Below are positions 39,062 through 50,824 of a stretch of 64,000 nt of DNA, piece by piece. Under the pieces are notes generated by a model, which did not search any database, was not told the DNA's origin, and worked only from the letters and a program-made list of their open reading frames with translations. Each line of letters opens with the position of its first letter. Position 1 is the first letter of the stretch. The position numbers and the translations under genes were made by a program. This stretch comes from Lutraria lutraria. Taxonomy: Eukaryota > Mollusca > Bivalvia > Venerida > Mactridae. The stretch is from assembly GCA_964023205.1 (NCBI GenBank), contig OZ026835.1, positions 14,528,414 through 14,592,413 of the forward strand, written 5' to 3'.

Positions 39062-39406
39062 TCAATTACTCAATAAACTAACCCCTCTATAATTGTTGGG
39101 GTCGTTTTTATTCCCTTTTTTATGTATCGGAACAATATAACCTAGTGACCAAGCATGCGAAAAATGCCCGGCATCAAAACTTTTATTGAATAGTTCTGTG
39201 ATATGTCCACCTAAAATATCAAAGGACTCAAAAATATATTCATTTAAATTTCCATCACAAGGACAAGAAACTTTGTTTCTTTTTAAGTTTTTGGCGGCAA
39301 TTTTTTCTACCTCTTTATACGTAATTGGTATATTAAGCTCATTAAATGTTGGATTTCCTACGTTAAAATCACTTTGATCATTAAAATTTTCCACGTAATC
39401 TATCAA
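39062..39406 (-). pseudogene. LINE RT fingers segment
   Basis: A 114-codon frame ending GYIVPIHKKGNKNDPNNYRG. The 'P..KKG..NDP.NYRG.SLLS' block is RT motif 1/2 of non-LTR retrotransposons. A stop right after SLLSN separates it from the palm. Confidence 0.85.
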
Positions 39407-40339
39407 TGGAGTGCGAATATCACTGAATAAGTTAGAAAAATACTCTTTAAAATCCTCGTTGGAAATATCATAAGATGTAGTTTCTTTTTAAAAAACCTCC
39501 AAAAATCTCTAGGTTGTTTTGATTTCATATTTTCTAGCTCCCTAGATTGCTTAATAATGAAAGCTCTTTTCTTTTTACAGACTATAATAAATATGAATAA
39601 TATATCTTTTTATTTTCGCACAGTTCAATTCTAGCCACGTATGTTTTTATTCTATTGTATTCAAATAAGGACTGTTTGTCTAACTCTAATAATTTTATGC
39701 CCCAAGGAATACACACCCTATCTTGTGAGGCCCGGGGTAGAGGTAAATCTGGACACTAATCTAAAGCATCTATATCAGAAACATTAGTATAAAAAACGAC
39801 ATAATCGCACCTGTTACCTACACGAGCGTTCCATGGCAATCACCAGCCAGCGTGACTGACCCTATCTGTTCATAATACGATATATCTTTACATAGTAAAT
39901 TAAGAGATCAACATCAACGAGCCTTGCAATAGTCTATTCATCATGCCACATGTATACACAACATAAATAAATATCATCCTGTAAATGAAAGAATACTTTA
40001 TCTAGTTTTTACCAAAAAATGGTGTCAAAGTGATTTTTTACAACACTGATTCCTGGGAAAATACTATCTCTATTATATATTACGATACCACCACTGTTTC
40101 GTTTTGCATTTCTGTCCTAAATTTACAATACAAATTTAAACAACTAAACCCACAAAGTGTGATAAATATCTTAAACTAAATGCTCATTAGAGTCATATGG
40201 ACAAAATTTAAATATTAAAGTGCGCACAAATAAAATTGAAAAGTATGGAAGTATGAAAAGGAAGGAACAGTTTGTCATAAACAAAATTTTACTGTAAGTG
40301 AAGTTAACATAATGGGAATGAACTGTAGAAGGAAGGGTA

Positions 40340-40720
40340 CAAAAAGTGTATTGTATAGTTCAATAATTTTCCTTTGCCTTATTAATAATTATTTCAAGCC
40401 CGACAATTCCAAAAACTGTGGTCTTGTTTTCGACATCTATTTGTCTAATAGGTATTGGCTAAATGTCAATCCAGTCAATAAGAAAATGTTTGATAGAATG
40501 TGGTGCATTACACAGAACACATTCTGGCCTATCATCACTGATGTGAAGCCAAGAATGGGCTAAGAGTGAGTGACCAATACCGCATCTAGATGATGATACC
40601 TCTTCTCAACAAACAAACAAGTAAACGTGGTGAAGTTCACTGTAAATGTCAGCATCCAAATGGGAATGCCAGGATGATTAGATAGAGTAAACAAGACCCT
40701 GCCTTCAATAAACACATATA
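40340..40720 (-). pseudogene. C-terminal fragment of a second LINE family
   Basis: On the minus strand the translation around 40620-40450 reads CGIGHSLLAHSWL, then PECVLCNAPHSIKHFLIDW. This matches the 'R.GHT.LTH..L......P.C..C...LTVKHIL..C' tail seen after the RNase H region of I/Jockey-like elements. It is truncated on both sides and carries stops. It is a different family from the LINE at 37360-40135. Confidence 0.6.
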
Positions 40721-40806
40721 CCCCCAAGGCATGCTTGACACAACAGATTTAGATGGAATTTTGTCATCTGAAATAGCATTTCAATGAATTGCACTTGAGC
40801 ACTTAC

Positions 40807-40854
40807 CTCTTGTCCAGTGGCTGCCATAGGATGCTTAGTCTTCATCTTTGTTAA
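40807..40854 (-). CDS. Candidate mini-exon of an unrecognised gene
   Basis: On the minus strand a 48-bp block lies between a good acceptor (pyrimidine-rich tract ending tttttcag) and a strong donor (GAG|GTAAGTG). It is open in the phase giving LTKMKTKHPMAATGQE. An ATG at 40845 with A at -3 could be a start codon (13 codons). I do not recognise the protein and found no convincing partner exon: towards lower coordinates lie LINE debris and the tandem array. If real, that array would sit in an intron or beyond the gene. A chance pairing of splice-like sites is possible. Confidence 0.35.
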
Positions 40855-40855
40855 C

Positions 40856-41375
40856 TGAAAAATATATTGAATTGCTTACATGAATATCTGTATACATGTT
40901 TTTCGGCGCAGCTATATTAAAATTGATTTTGACCTACATTTGAACCAATGAAATTGTTAGATACAGATTCAGCTGAATAAAGTTGTTTGTCATAGGTTAA
41001 GTGTTGTCAGAATGAAATTTTAGGGCAGAATTCGTAATTGTTACTTGTTCGTAATTGTCTGAAACTAATTTAATAATCAAAATCTAGATATAAATAGTAT
41101 AGTATATATAGTAGAAAACCTTCGAGAAATTGCTAATGGACGGATGGACAGACAGACAGACGCCGTGCCTTAACATAATACATCCCTTCAGATGAACAAA
41201 AATAAATTCTAAGGTATTCTACATTAAACTCAAAGTTAAAATGCAATAACAACAAACATACACATACTGCACAAGAACACATAAAGTAATTAATGTTTAC
41301 ATTTAAGCTTAATTCAAATCAGGAGATTGCAGAACTAAATTGTGTAGCTACAAATAAATTTCAACAGAAGTGGGT
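40856..41375. other. Non-coding DNA with a SINE-like tail scrap
   Basis: Nothing coding is seen. At about 41137-41185 'ggacggatggacagacagacagacgcc' followed by 'taacataatacatccc' resembles the tail of a common bivalve short repeat. Confidence 0.4.
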
Positions 41376-41695
41376 TTTATTAATTTATTTCATCGGATTA
41401 AACACCATTTTCAACATTATTTGAGTTATATCGTGGAAGGCAGTTACCCAAAACCAGCTTCCATGGTCTTCATTTAGGCCTTAATCAGTATTTAAACCAC
41501 GTTCTATCCGCAAGCTACTGCCAAGGTATGTACCCCACATAAATCAGAGGTGGAGGACAATTTAATATAAGATACAATATCTTCAGTCAAATTTGTCCAG
41601 AACAGTGTGCACCTCACATGGGGTTTCAACTCGCAACCTCTTGATCAGTAGACCAACGCCCTAACTACTTGGATTAGCTCAACCAGACAGAGGCA
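41376..41695 (-). mobile_element. tRNA-derived SINE
   Basis: On the minus strand the head (about 41695-41580) has an A-box-like stretch (TGGTTGAGC...AGTTAGGGCG) and a B-box GAGTTGAAACC (41632-41622), as in tRNA genes. About 200 bp of unrelated body follows. The tail 'gtttaatccgatgaaataaattaataaa' (about 41404-41376) is of the kind found at the 3' end of mollusc SINEs. It is not a functional tRNA: no clean acceptor stem is formed. Confidence 0.65.
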
Positions 41696-41776
41696 CTTAC
41701 ATACTTTCACCAAAACAGGTGAAGAGTGACTTATAAGAATTATGAAACTTGTAAACTATACAAAATTCTAAACTAA

Positions 41777-42160
41777 ACAAGATGTGTTTTATACACCATT
41801 TCGGTACAGGCAAACAAAGGGCCGTAAATCTGCTAAAAATGATCAAATCACAAAACCCTAACAATGTGTGCTGGTGAACATGGTGACAATAGTTCTATCA
41901 AAGTTTGGTAAATATCCCTTGAGAAATGTAGGAGTAGTATCCTAAAAGAAATGTCGGAATTTTTTTAAACACAATGACCCTGTGACCTTGACCTATGACC
42001 TGAAAATGCACAGGTCCTGTAGAGTTTGTCATGAGGAACCTACATATGAAGTTTGATGGATGTAGGATTTTATAGGCAAGTTTAAAGTTTGGTACAAACA
42101 GACAGACAAACAGAGAGGCCAAAAACAATATGCCCCCGATCTATTGATATGGGGGCATAA
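41777..42160 (+). repeat. Short bivalve repeat ending in GGGGGCATAA
   Basis: It starts 'aacaagatgtgtttt', contains 'tgtgaccttgacctatgacctgaaaatg' and a 'gacagacaaacagagaggcc' stretch, and ends with the inverted pair tatgccccc...gggggcata (about 42129-42159). It shares this layout with the short elements inside the 481-bp subrepeats of the tandem array, though the sequence is a different subfamily. No protein is encoded. Confidence 0.7.
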
Positions 42161-43899
42161 AAATGCTAATGTCATTGACATTTCCACGATGTCCGCCATC
42201 TCGGATTTTGACATCCCTTTGTTTACCCTGGTGACTGACCCGCTAATTTGTTGAAAACTACCACATCATAACTGGTTTGGTGTGCAAACAAATAAAAATT
42301 AGATTAAGTGCCTTAAATCAATTTAGTTTGGGTTGGTAATACTTTCCAAAACACTCTGATAATTTTTTAATTTTCCGCGACTTTCTTCCTCGTGCATGCC
42401 CACACATCATTGAATTTAATCAGATTCAATGTCACAAATATAAACATGTGACTTGCACACATATTTTGGCAATAAGGTTTTGGGACAAATCAGCATAATC
42501 CGTCTGATATGATAACACCATAAATTGAAAGGTTTAAATCATAAAAAGATTAAATTTTGATTTCACCTATCAATCTACTAACACCACACAATCTAGCTTA
42601 TCAAGTATATACTGTGCTTAGCCCTCCATTGGCAAAACACAAATGCAAAAATATACAGCAAATGTTATTAATTAACAGCTAACAAGAACTTTATAATGCA
42701 TAAAAAAACTACTCACAACAAATCCATAGTCCAATAAATTCACTTTTAAACAATTATAAAACAGCTAAATCTCAAAATTATTTTAAATGTATTTCTTTAC
42801 ACAGCCAATAACCTAATCATGTTTACCACCTAAAAATAACCTGATTGGACAATTCCCTCTGTGTCTGCCAATGAATGGCAAGGTTACAACATTATGGATG
42901 ACAGTGGGTAAAATATAGCCAATAAATTCTATGTTGTAAATGTAAATCATGTCTCAATACAAAACACAAATACCTTCAAGACACAACAGCATTTACTGTT
43001 AGAATCTAACATAAGTGTGAATTTCATACAAAGCAAGAATTTAATATGGCAATCTGTATATTTCAACAGCATGCTTATCTGCTTAACATTTGTCACCCAT
43101 TGTAAACAAAACAAAACAGATATTCTGATGAAGTACCGGTAACCAATAAATCAAATTATTTACTGTTACTTATGTGTTGCTCACTTGTTTGTGTATAACA
43201 AAGGATTTTAATGCAATTTCATTAATTGTCTTCAACTAATGTGCTGTTAATCTTTCCAATTAATTTTTTTTAAATGCTAAGAGACAAGTAAAGCATATGT
43301 CCTTCACATACATGTACATGTATATGACCTGCATTATATATTAATGAAAAATAGTCTGTAAGTGTGAATGTTAAAAATATTTGCAAGGGCACAAACGATA
43401 TGGGCATACATTTCTCTTTTTTGCTTTGTTTGGAAAAAAATCATGTTCCGACAGTACTTTCAGTACTTTGATTGGTGAGTAGGTAGCATATAACTCCAAA
43501 CAAAATTTGTTAAGGATGGCCTAATCAGTTCACTCTAATTTGCATTTACATAATTTATTTTATTATGTAAAATGGTCTATTTATGACTTTCAAGTAACTA
43601 TTTTCAATAGAATTTTGTCATATTTTATGGTATTTGACAATAGATGTATATATTGCCTGCCACCATGTACATTTACATTTCTTTTTACTCCAGCTTATAC
43701 ATTTCTAATATACATGTATTCAGGATGAACAACTCAGTTCTTGAATTAATGTCTATTTATTTAACTGATTTGAATGACATTTTCTGACTATATTGATTTT
43801 TTTTATGATTTAATGATATGCATATGACATCAAATTACTTGATTTATCATTTTCATTTCAGCACTTTACATTCAGAAACCAATATCTTTTCATAGAAAT
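42161..43899. other. Long AT-rich stretch, nothing firm
   Basis: No recognised coding exon or repeat. At 42189-42210 the minus strand reads 'atccgagATGGCGGACATCG', the look of a metazoan start region, but the frame runs straight into the repeat at 42160 with no splice donor, so I do not call a gene. Confidence 0.45.
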
Positions 43900-43949
43900 T
43901 GGTACAATGGTTCTAAGAGAGTTGTTTGATGATATTGTGGGGACAGACA

Positions 43950-44560
43950 TTATTGTACGGCGGCCTTTGGCCGCCATACTCTCTGGAATGCTTATTTTTA
44001 AGTGGCAAATGCAAAATCGCAACTTCTTGCGCGAAGCAGATTAGTGACAGTGCCCGAAATATTCCGAAATATCCGCAATGGTCATCACGTGATATAAACA
44101 AAACAGAAATAGAGCGAGGTCACGTGTTACTCACACCAACTAGTGTTAGCTTGATGATGCAGTCGCTATTTATAGTCTAAGAATGGAGCGAACTCGATAT
44201 CTGCCCATCTGTCAATAAATGCAGCCGAAACTCTTTATATCAAAGGAATTAGGAAAAATTGTTTGATCTAAATGAACTTCGATGTATAAATTATTAGAGA
44301 AATTTGCTGTGTTTATTATCGGTGTGTTGTAATAATCATTTAATCGTGTTATAAGATACGGAACACGGTATTTATACGTTTCGATGTATTTATTTTAGCA
44401 ACATGTCGAAAATAAACAAAACATTATAAACATATTCAAACAGACTAATTTTACAATCGCGAGCATGGACACTGACTTGTTTACGCAATTGTCGTTAATT
44501 ATATATCGATTTCGGAGCTCAATACAAAAAATGTCCGATCAGGTGAGAAATGATGACTTA
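43950..44560. promoter_or_regulatory. GC-richer island with hairpin, CACGTG pair, TATA
   Basis: Within AT-rich surroundings this block holds a perfect palindrome GGCGGCCtttGGCCGCC (about 43960-43976), two CACGTG sites 35 bp apart (44086 and 44121), and a TATA-like CTATAAATAGC read on the minus strand (about 44166-44176). On + an ATG at 44465 opens 26 codons to a donor-like CAG|GTGAGA (44543). It could be a promoter with a first exon or an unrecognised repeat. I cannot connect it to any exon. Confidence 0.25.
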
Positions 44561-45222
44561 ATTGGTTCGACATAGACTGTCACTTTATGGTTCGATATAG
44601 ATGGTCACTTTGCAGTTGAAAATCTATGTTTGGGACCGTTATACCAGGTTTTTACGACAACGTACCCTCAGACAACGGAGTATATAATTTTTGGAGACTT
44701 TATTTAAATATTTTATATGCATTCCAGCAGATATTGCAACGTCTGATACATCGAGGTGATAGTTTCCCCTGATTGGAAACAGGGACTACATATAGAGTAC
44801 CTCGTGAACTGTAGAACCATATGACCAGATTCATGAGATTCATGAAACATCAACGGCTTGTATTTTTGATGGAGTTGATGATCACTTTAGTTTCGGGATC
44901 AGTTAAGTCAAAATAACAAATTCGTTTGATCTGAAACTTCGCACATCCTGATAAAAAATGCTACATAGGCCACATTCTAGTATTGAATTGCCGGATGCGA
45001 TTTTGCGCAGTACAAACATTAAACTTGTGACATTACTTAAATACAAACATTCATCAGTATGATACATCTCCAGTTTATAATCAATTAAAACATTACTTAT
45101 TGGTCACTAGAAGCAGCAGCTTCCCTCAATTGAGATAAAACCAAATTCTGATAACTTCGACATTACCATGTTGGCATGTCTACTAAGGAATATTATATAT
45201 TCCAACAATATTCCATTAATAA
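44561..45222. other. Non-coding DNA, nothing recognised
   Basis: AT-rich with no open frames, splice-bounded exons or repeat matches elsewhere in the window. Confidence 0.5.
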
Positions 45223-46463
45223 ACAAGAGGGCCATGATGGCCCTATAAATGCTCACCAGGAGAAAAAGTCATTTGGAGATTAACATTGTTGAAGTTTTCT
45301 ATACGAGTCTAAGTAAGATCAAGTGACCCATCTAGGCCGTTTTTTATCCCATAGACAAAGCTAGATACCAAATATCTTAGCTCTAGGCCTTGTGGTTTCG
45401 GAGAAGATTTTTTTAAATTTTCCTATATAAAATAGAATAAACCCCAGGGCGGGGCTAATTTTGACCCCGGGGCCATAATTTGACCAAACTTGGTAGAGGT
45501 CCACTAGACAATGCCACATACAAAATATCTAAGCTCTAGGCCTTGCGGTTTCGGAGAAGAAGATTTTTTAAATTTTCCTATATAATAAGTCTATATAAAT
45601 CAAGTGACCCCCGGGGCGGGGCCAATTTTGACCCTAGGGCAATAATTTGAACAAACTTGGTAGATGTCCACTAGACAATGCTACATACCAAATATCTTAG
45701 CTCTAGGCCTTGTGGTTTCGGAGAAGAAGATTTTTTAAATTTTCCTATATAAAATAGAATAAACGCCAGGGCAGGGCCAATTTTGACCCTAGGGCAATAA
45801 TTTGAACAAACTTGGTAGATGTCCACTAGATAATGCTACATACAAAATATCTTAGCTCTAGGCCTTGTGGTTTTGGAGAAGAAGATTTTTAAAATTTTCC
45901 TATATAAGTCTATATAAATCAAGTGACCCCAAGGGCGGGGCCAATTTTGACCCTAGGGCAATAATTTGAACAAACTTGGTAGAGGTCCACTAGACTATGC
46001 TACACACCAAATATCAAAGCTCTAGGCATTGTAGTTTTTGACAAGAAGATTTTTTAAATTTCCTATATAAGTCTATGTAAAATCAAGTTACCCCGGGGTG
46101 GAGCCAATTTTGACCCCAGGGGAATAATTTGAACAAACTTTGTAGAGTTCCATTAGACAATGCTACATACCAAATATCTCAGCTCTAGGCCCTGTGGTTT
46201 CGGACAAGAAGATTTTTTAAGTTTTTTCTATTTGTTGCCATAGCAACCAGAGTTTTTAATGAAATTTAATTTTTTGAACAATTTTGAAAGGGGACCACCC
46301 AAGGATCATTTCAGCAAAGTTTGGTTGCAATCGGAATAGCGGTGTAGGAGGAGATGTTGTTTTAAGTAAAAGTTGACGCCGCTTCACGACAAACGACGCA
46401 CGATGCACGCAGGGCGATCACAAAAGCTCACCCTGAGCACATTCGTGCTCTGGTGAGCTAAAA
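45223..46463 (+). mobile_element. Pearl/HINE-like element, copy 1 (5-6 core repeats)
   Basis: It starts ACAAGAGGGCCATGATGGCCC, where GGGCCATGATGGCCC (45229-45243) is a palindromic hairpin. A core follows of about five to six imperfect ~160-bp modules ('ggggccaattttgaccc...aacaaacttggtagaggtccactagac...ctctaggccttgtggtttcggagaagaag...cctatata'). The 3' end is the nested palindrome AGCTCACC...GAGCAC attcg TGCTC...GGTGAGCT (46425-46459) followed by AAAA. No protein is encoded. Bivalve 'pearl' elements and non-autonomous Helentron-type elements share the plan of terminal hairpins around a ~160-bp tandem core. That assignment is by architecture, not by database match. Confidence 0.75.
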
Positions 46464-46631
46464 ATACCATACAGGAGTCATTATCAAGGTTTGTTCGAGG
46501 TTTGTTTACTATTCCATTAGCTCATTTGCATGTGATTTGACTGCCACCAAAACACCTAACAACTGGATTAGTCTGTTTGGCAGTTGTTAACTATTCCACT
46601 CCATTGTTTTTTTTGGTTTGGGTATATAGTA

Positions 46632-46765
46632 CAACTAATTAGACTGTTTGTGACGGCGAGACACTTTTTTTAATTGGCCCCGTCCCCACACAGGCTGAGA
46701 GGATGACCCTACCTAATTCGTTCAAGAAATCAGGCTAACTAAAAAGCTGAATAAGTAAAGCTAGG
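46632..46765 (+). repeat. Unclassified dispersed repeat, copy 1
   Basis: 'actaattagactgtttgtgacggcgagacac' resembles 'actaattacactgttt...ggtgagacac' at 58904. The later part ('gaccctacctaattcgtt', 'gaaatcaggctaac', 'aataagtaaagctagg') is repeated in diverged form at 46994-47060. Confidence 0.5.
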
Positions 46766-46989
46766 TCAATATTATATTACAGTTTGTTTATTAAGTATGT
46801 TTATATAAATAAACTGTCCCATTATATGTAAGAATAAATGAACTAGATTCCAATTTATGGTGCCATTCATTGCAAATATACCTTGAGACAAGAAGCATGA
46901 CATAAATGCACCTTTCAGAAAAGGTATGTTAAAATAATTCATATCAGTACAGAAACACGTTTTTATTCCTACCAAACGTTTTTTTCATT

Positions 46990-47062
46990 GTAAGGCAGAG
47001 AGATCATGGCCCTACCAATTTCGTTTATGAAATCAAAAAGTCTAATAAGTAACGCTAGCCTT
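46990..47062 (+). repeat. Unclassified dispersed repeat, partial copy 2
   Basis: 'ggccctaccaatttcgtttatgaaatc' and 'aataagtaacgctagcc' align with 46700-46763 in the same orientation. Only the 3' half is present. Confidence 0.45.
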
Positions 47063-47600
47063 GTAACAAGAGTTTTTTCCCAGTATTTTGGGAACATGAC
47101 CCATATACCCCTTGGATAGTTAATTTCTGTGGTGTTTTGTTCAAAATTGGGAAAATATGACTGTGTGATTACAATATTGCATTATTTAAATGTATACACA
47201 CACGATCACTGTCCATGATGGTAACTTCCAATCATCATATCACAGTGAAAGATTTCGTTTTCATAGATTTTAGTGGTTTTTTTTTTTAAATTTCAATTGC
47301 GAATTTTTGTCTGTGAATTGGAAAAAAGGAGACTATTTTCAATTGGGAATATGACCCAATAATGGCTATAAAACCATGCATTTATCACTATATTGGTCAG
47401 ATCTACCTTAGTATGTAAAAAGCTGCATAAGGGAATGCACATAACAGAGCAAGTTTTCAATGAGCTTTCATCAATGACGTACGCCTCCGAAAAGAAGAGT
47501 TTTCCAGAAATTCCCCTGCGCCAAAAAATTTGAGGGCCCTTTGATTAGAGGCATTAAAGATGGTCGACAGAAAAATACTATCACATTATATATATATATT
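47063..47600. other. Non-coding DNA, nothing recognised
   Basis: AT-rich, with a T-run near 47277-47287 and a short (AT)n at about 47588-47599. No gene evidence. Confidence 0.5.
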
Positions 47601-47825
47601 GAGTTTTATGTCCCTTTTCAACAGTCAGAGTCATAATGAGGCAGACAGTTCACCGAAGCATCATTCCTGGGAAGAACCAGTACTAGACTCCCATCCCTCG
47701 AAAGCAATTACCTACTTTCTCACATAAAGAGACATAGTCGGTAGTGGGGCTAGACCCCACAACCCTCTATCAGTGAGAGGTTACAATGATTAGAAGTCAG
47801 TGAACTTGACCACAGAAGCGGGTTA
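47601..47825 (-). mobile_element. Second tRNA-derived SINE (degenerate)
   Basis: On the minus strand a B-box-like GGGTCTAGCCC sits in a GTGGG...CCCAC stem (47744-47760), preceded by an anticodon-arm-like 'acctctcactgatagagg'. The tail ends 'gttgaaaagggacataaaactc' (47622-47601), like other mollusc SINE 3' ends. It belongs to a different subfamily from the one at 41376. Confidence 0.5.
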
Positions 47826-47970
47826 ATACTATCACAGGCTACTGGCCGGCATATGAAGGCACCCCCAAAGACCAGGAATCATTTTTACCCTCTGACAAAC
47901 TGTCAAATAATATGTTTATAACATGTTTTATAACAACAAAATAAATTTTAAAAAGAAAAAAAAATTAACC

Positions 47971-48656
47971 ATATACTGTAGAACTGGCATTAGTTTTATT
48001 TTTGCTAATATTCGTGAATCGAATACCTCGCGAATACAAAAATGTCGAGAATAAATGACAAGTTTTATATATTGAAAAAATGAATAAGTCCAAAAATATG
48101 CAAATTAATTCTGTAATAGTATTTTATCATAGAATAATCAGTTTAGTTAATCTGTTGAAAGCAATATACATGTATTAACAAGCATGTTTGCAATCTAATT
48201 TTTATAATATTGCAGTCTTTGAATTAGTTTTTTGTGGCAGGTTGCCCGCCAGTATACATTATGAAGAAAACTCTCAAAAAATAGGTTGTCCAAATAAGGA
48301 CTTAAAGGCACCAACTAATTCGAAGACGGTATTGCTTTTATTAAACTATCATTTGTTGAACAATTTTGGACATCGTTAAAACATACTAGTAACAGTTTTT
48401 CATACTTACTTACTGTTTGTAAAACTTAACTTCCACAACAATCCCAAACTATTATCAATCTATTTGTTATACTTAATTAGATATAAAACACAGAATGTCT
48501 AACAGATCTCAAAGCAATGTCATCGGGTCTTTGACCGCACTTTAATTCTGCCTGACGACGTCGCGAATTCATAAATAAAGAATAAAGAAAACAGCTGATT
48601 TTTAACATAAAACGCGAAATTTTGACCTCGCGAAATTAAAGCATTCTACAGTATAT
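47971..48656. mobile_element. MITE with ATATACTGTAGAA ends
   Basis: A perfect 13-bp inverted repeat (47971-47983 and 48644-48656) bounds about 686 bp. Subterminal CG-containing blocks also pair loosely ('cctcgcgaata' left, 'gacctcgcgaaat' right). No transposase. The outer TA may be the target site, as in Tc1/mariner-like MITEs. Confidence 0.65.
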
Positions 48657-48908
48657 ATTATAGTAAATTAAAGGTATAGAACTCCTGGCCCCAGTTTCAT
48701 AAAAAAACTTAAATTTTTGCACAATTTTGTTCATGAAACTGAGGCCTGGGCTCAGAAATCACGAAAATATACACTGGTGTAGCATAAAATTTTGACCCCA
48801 TTGAAAATCCACCCAACAGGTTTTCAATCTTGTTGATCAAGAAAGTCTTTGAATATTGATCAATGTTAAATTTTGATCAGTCTTGGGGTCAATCTTTAAC
48901 AATATCTA

Positions 48909-50824
48909 ACAAGAGGGCCATGATGGCCCTATAAATGCTCACCAGGAGAAAAGGTCATTTGGAGATTAACATTGTTGAAGTTTTCTATACGAGTCTAAGT
49001 AAGATCAAGTGACCCATCTGGGCCGTTTTTTATCCCATGGCCATTATATGAACAGATTTAAAAGGGGTCCATTAGACAAAGCTAGATACCAAATATCTTA
49101 GCTCTAGGCCTTGTGGTTTCGGAGAAGAAGATTCTTTAAAATTTTCCTATATAAAATAGAATAAACCCCAGGGCAGGTCTAATTTTGACCCCGGGGCAAT
49201 AATTTGAACAAACTTGGTAGAGGTCCACTAGACAATGCCACATACAAAATATCTAAGCTCTAGGCCTTGGGGTTTCGGAGAAGAAGATTTTTTAAATTTT
49301 CCTATATAAGTCTATATAAATCAAGTGACCCCCGGGGCGGGGCCAATTTTGACCCTAGGGCAATAATTTGACCAAACTTGGTAGAGGTCCACTAGACAAT
49401 GCTACATACTAAATATCTTAGCTCTAGGCCTTGTGGTTTCGGAGAAGAAGATTTTTTTAATTTTCCTATATAAAATAGAGTAAACCCCAGGGCAGGGCCA
49501 ATTTTGACCCTAGGGCAATAATTTGAACAAACATGGTAGATGTCCACTAGATAATGCTACATACCAAATATCTTAGCTCTAGGCCTTGTGGTTTCGGAGA
49601 AGAAGATTTTTTTAATTTTCCTATATAAGTCTATATAAATCAAGTGACCCCCGGGGCGGGGCCAATTTTGACCCTAGGACAATAATTTGAACAAACTTGG
49701 TAGAGGTCCACTAGACAATGCTACATACCAAATATCTTAGCTCTAGGCCTTGTGGTTTCGGAGAAGATTTTTTAAATTTTCCTATATAAAATAGAATAAA
49801 CCCCAGGGCACGGCTAATTTTGACCCTGGGGCCATAATTTGAACAAACTTGGTAGAGGTCCACTAGACAATGCCACATACAAAATATCTAAGCTCTAGGC
49901 CTTGCGGTTTCGGAGAAGAAGATTTTTTAAATTTTCCTATATAAGTCTATATAAATCAAGTGACCCCCGGGGCGGGGCCAATTTTGACCCTAGGGCAATC
50001 ATTTGAACAAACTTGGTAGAGGTCCAGTTGACAATGCTATATGCCAAATATCTTAGCTCTAGGCCTTGTGGTTTCGGAGAAGAAGATTTTTAAAATTTTC
50101 CTATATAAAATAGAATAAGCCCCAGGGCAGGGCCAATTTTGACCCCGTGGCCATAATTTGAACAAACTTGGTAGAGGTCCACTAGACAATGCCACATACA
50201 AAATATCTAAGCTCTAGGCCTTGCGGTTTCGGAGAAGAAGATTTTTTAAATTTTCCTATATAAGTCTATATAAATCAAGTGACCGCCGGGGCGGGGCCAA
50301 TTTTGACGCTAGGGCAATAATTTGAACAAACTTGGTAGAGGTCCACTAGACTATGCTACACACCAAATATCAAAGCTCTAGGCATTGTAGTTTTTGACAA
50401 GAAGATTTTTTAAATTTCCTATATAAGTCTATGTAAAATCAAGTTACCCCCGGGGCGGAGCCAATTTTGACCCTAGGGGAATAGTTTGAACAAACTTTGT
50501 AGAGTTCCATTAGACAATGCTACATACCAAATATCTCAGCTCTAGGCCCTGTGGTTTCAGACAAGAATTTTTTATTAGTTTTTTCTATTTGTTGCCATAG
50601 CAACCAGAATTTTTAATGAAATTTAATTTTTTGAACAACTTTGAATTGGGACCCAAGGATCATTCCAGCCAAGTTTGGGTGCAATCGGCATAGCGGTGCA
50701 GGAGGAGATGTTGTTTTAAGTAAACATGGACGCCACGTAATCGTAATGACGCACGACGCACGATGGACGCAGGGCGATCACAAAAGCTCACCTTGAGCAC
50801 ATTCGTGCTCTGGTGAGCTAAAAA
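48909..50824 (+). mobile_element. Pearl/HINE-like element, copy 2 (about 10 core repeats)
   Basis: Same 5' hairpin start and same 3' nested palindrome (50785-50819) as copy 1, in the same orientation. The core is longer, with about ten modules. Modules alternate between a type with 'tataagtctatataaatcaagtgacccccggggcgg' and a type with 'tataaaatagaataaaccccagggcagg', giving a dimeric period near 320 bp. The last module is a divergent form shared with copy 1 ('aagttacccc'). Confidence 0.78.

Larger units (their letters stand above)
37360..40135 (-). mobile_element. Decayed APE-type LINE, endonuclease to C-terminus
   Basis: Read on the minus strand, successive broken frames follow the order of a non-LTR retrotransposon ORF2: endonuclease remnants (about 40130-39780: GGIVIYNRDSI..GISVVKNHFDTIFW and WNARVGNRCDYVV), a linker rich in Lys/Arg, RT fingers (39406-39062), RT palm with FADD (38822-38430), a thumb/connection segment (38249-38064) and a Cys/His tail segment (37733-37485). 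The order is complete, but stops and frameshifts make it a dead copy. The family resembles bivalve Jockey/CR1/I-group LINEs; the exact clade is not determined. It differs from the LINE captured in the tandem array. Confidence 0.85.

Noticed and set aside
41580..41695. Possible tRNA gene on the minus strand
   Set aside because: A and B boxes are recognisable, but there is no proper acceptor stem, and a SINE body and tail follow, so it is a tRNA-derived SINE.
42189..42214. Minus-strand ATGGCGGAC start-like context
   Set aside because: The frame runs directly into the GGGGGCATAA repeat at 42160 with no splice donor, and no following exon is seen.
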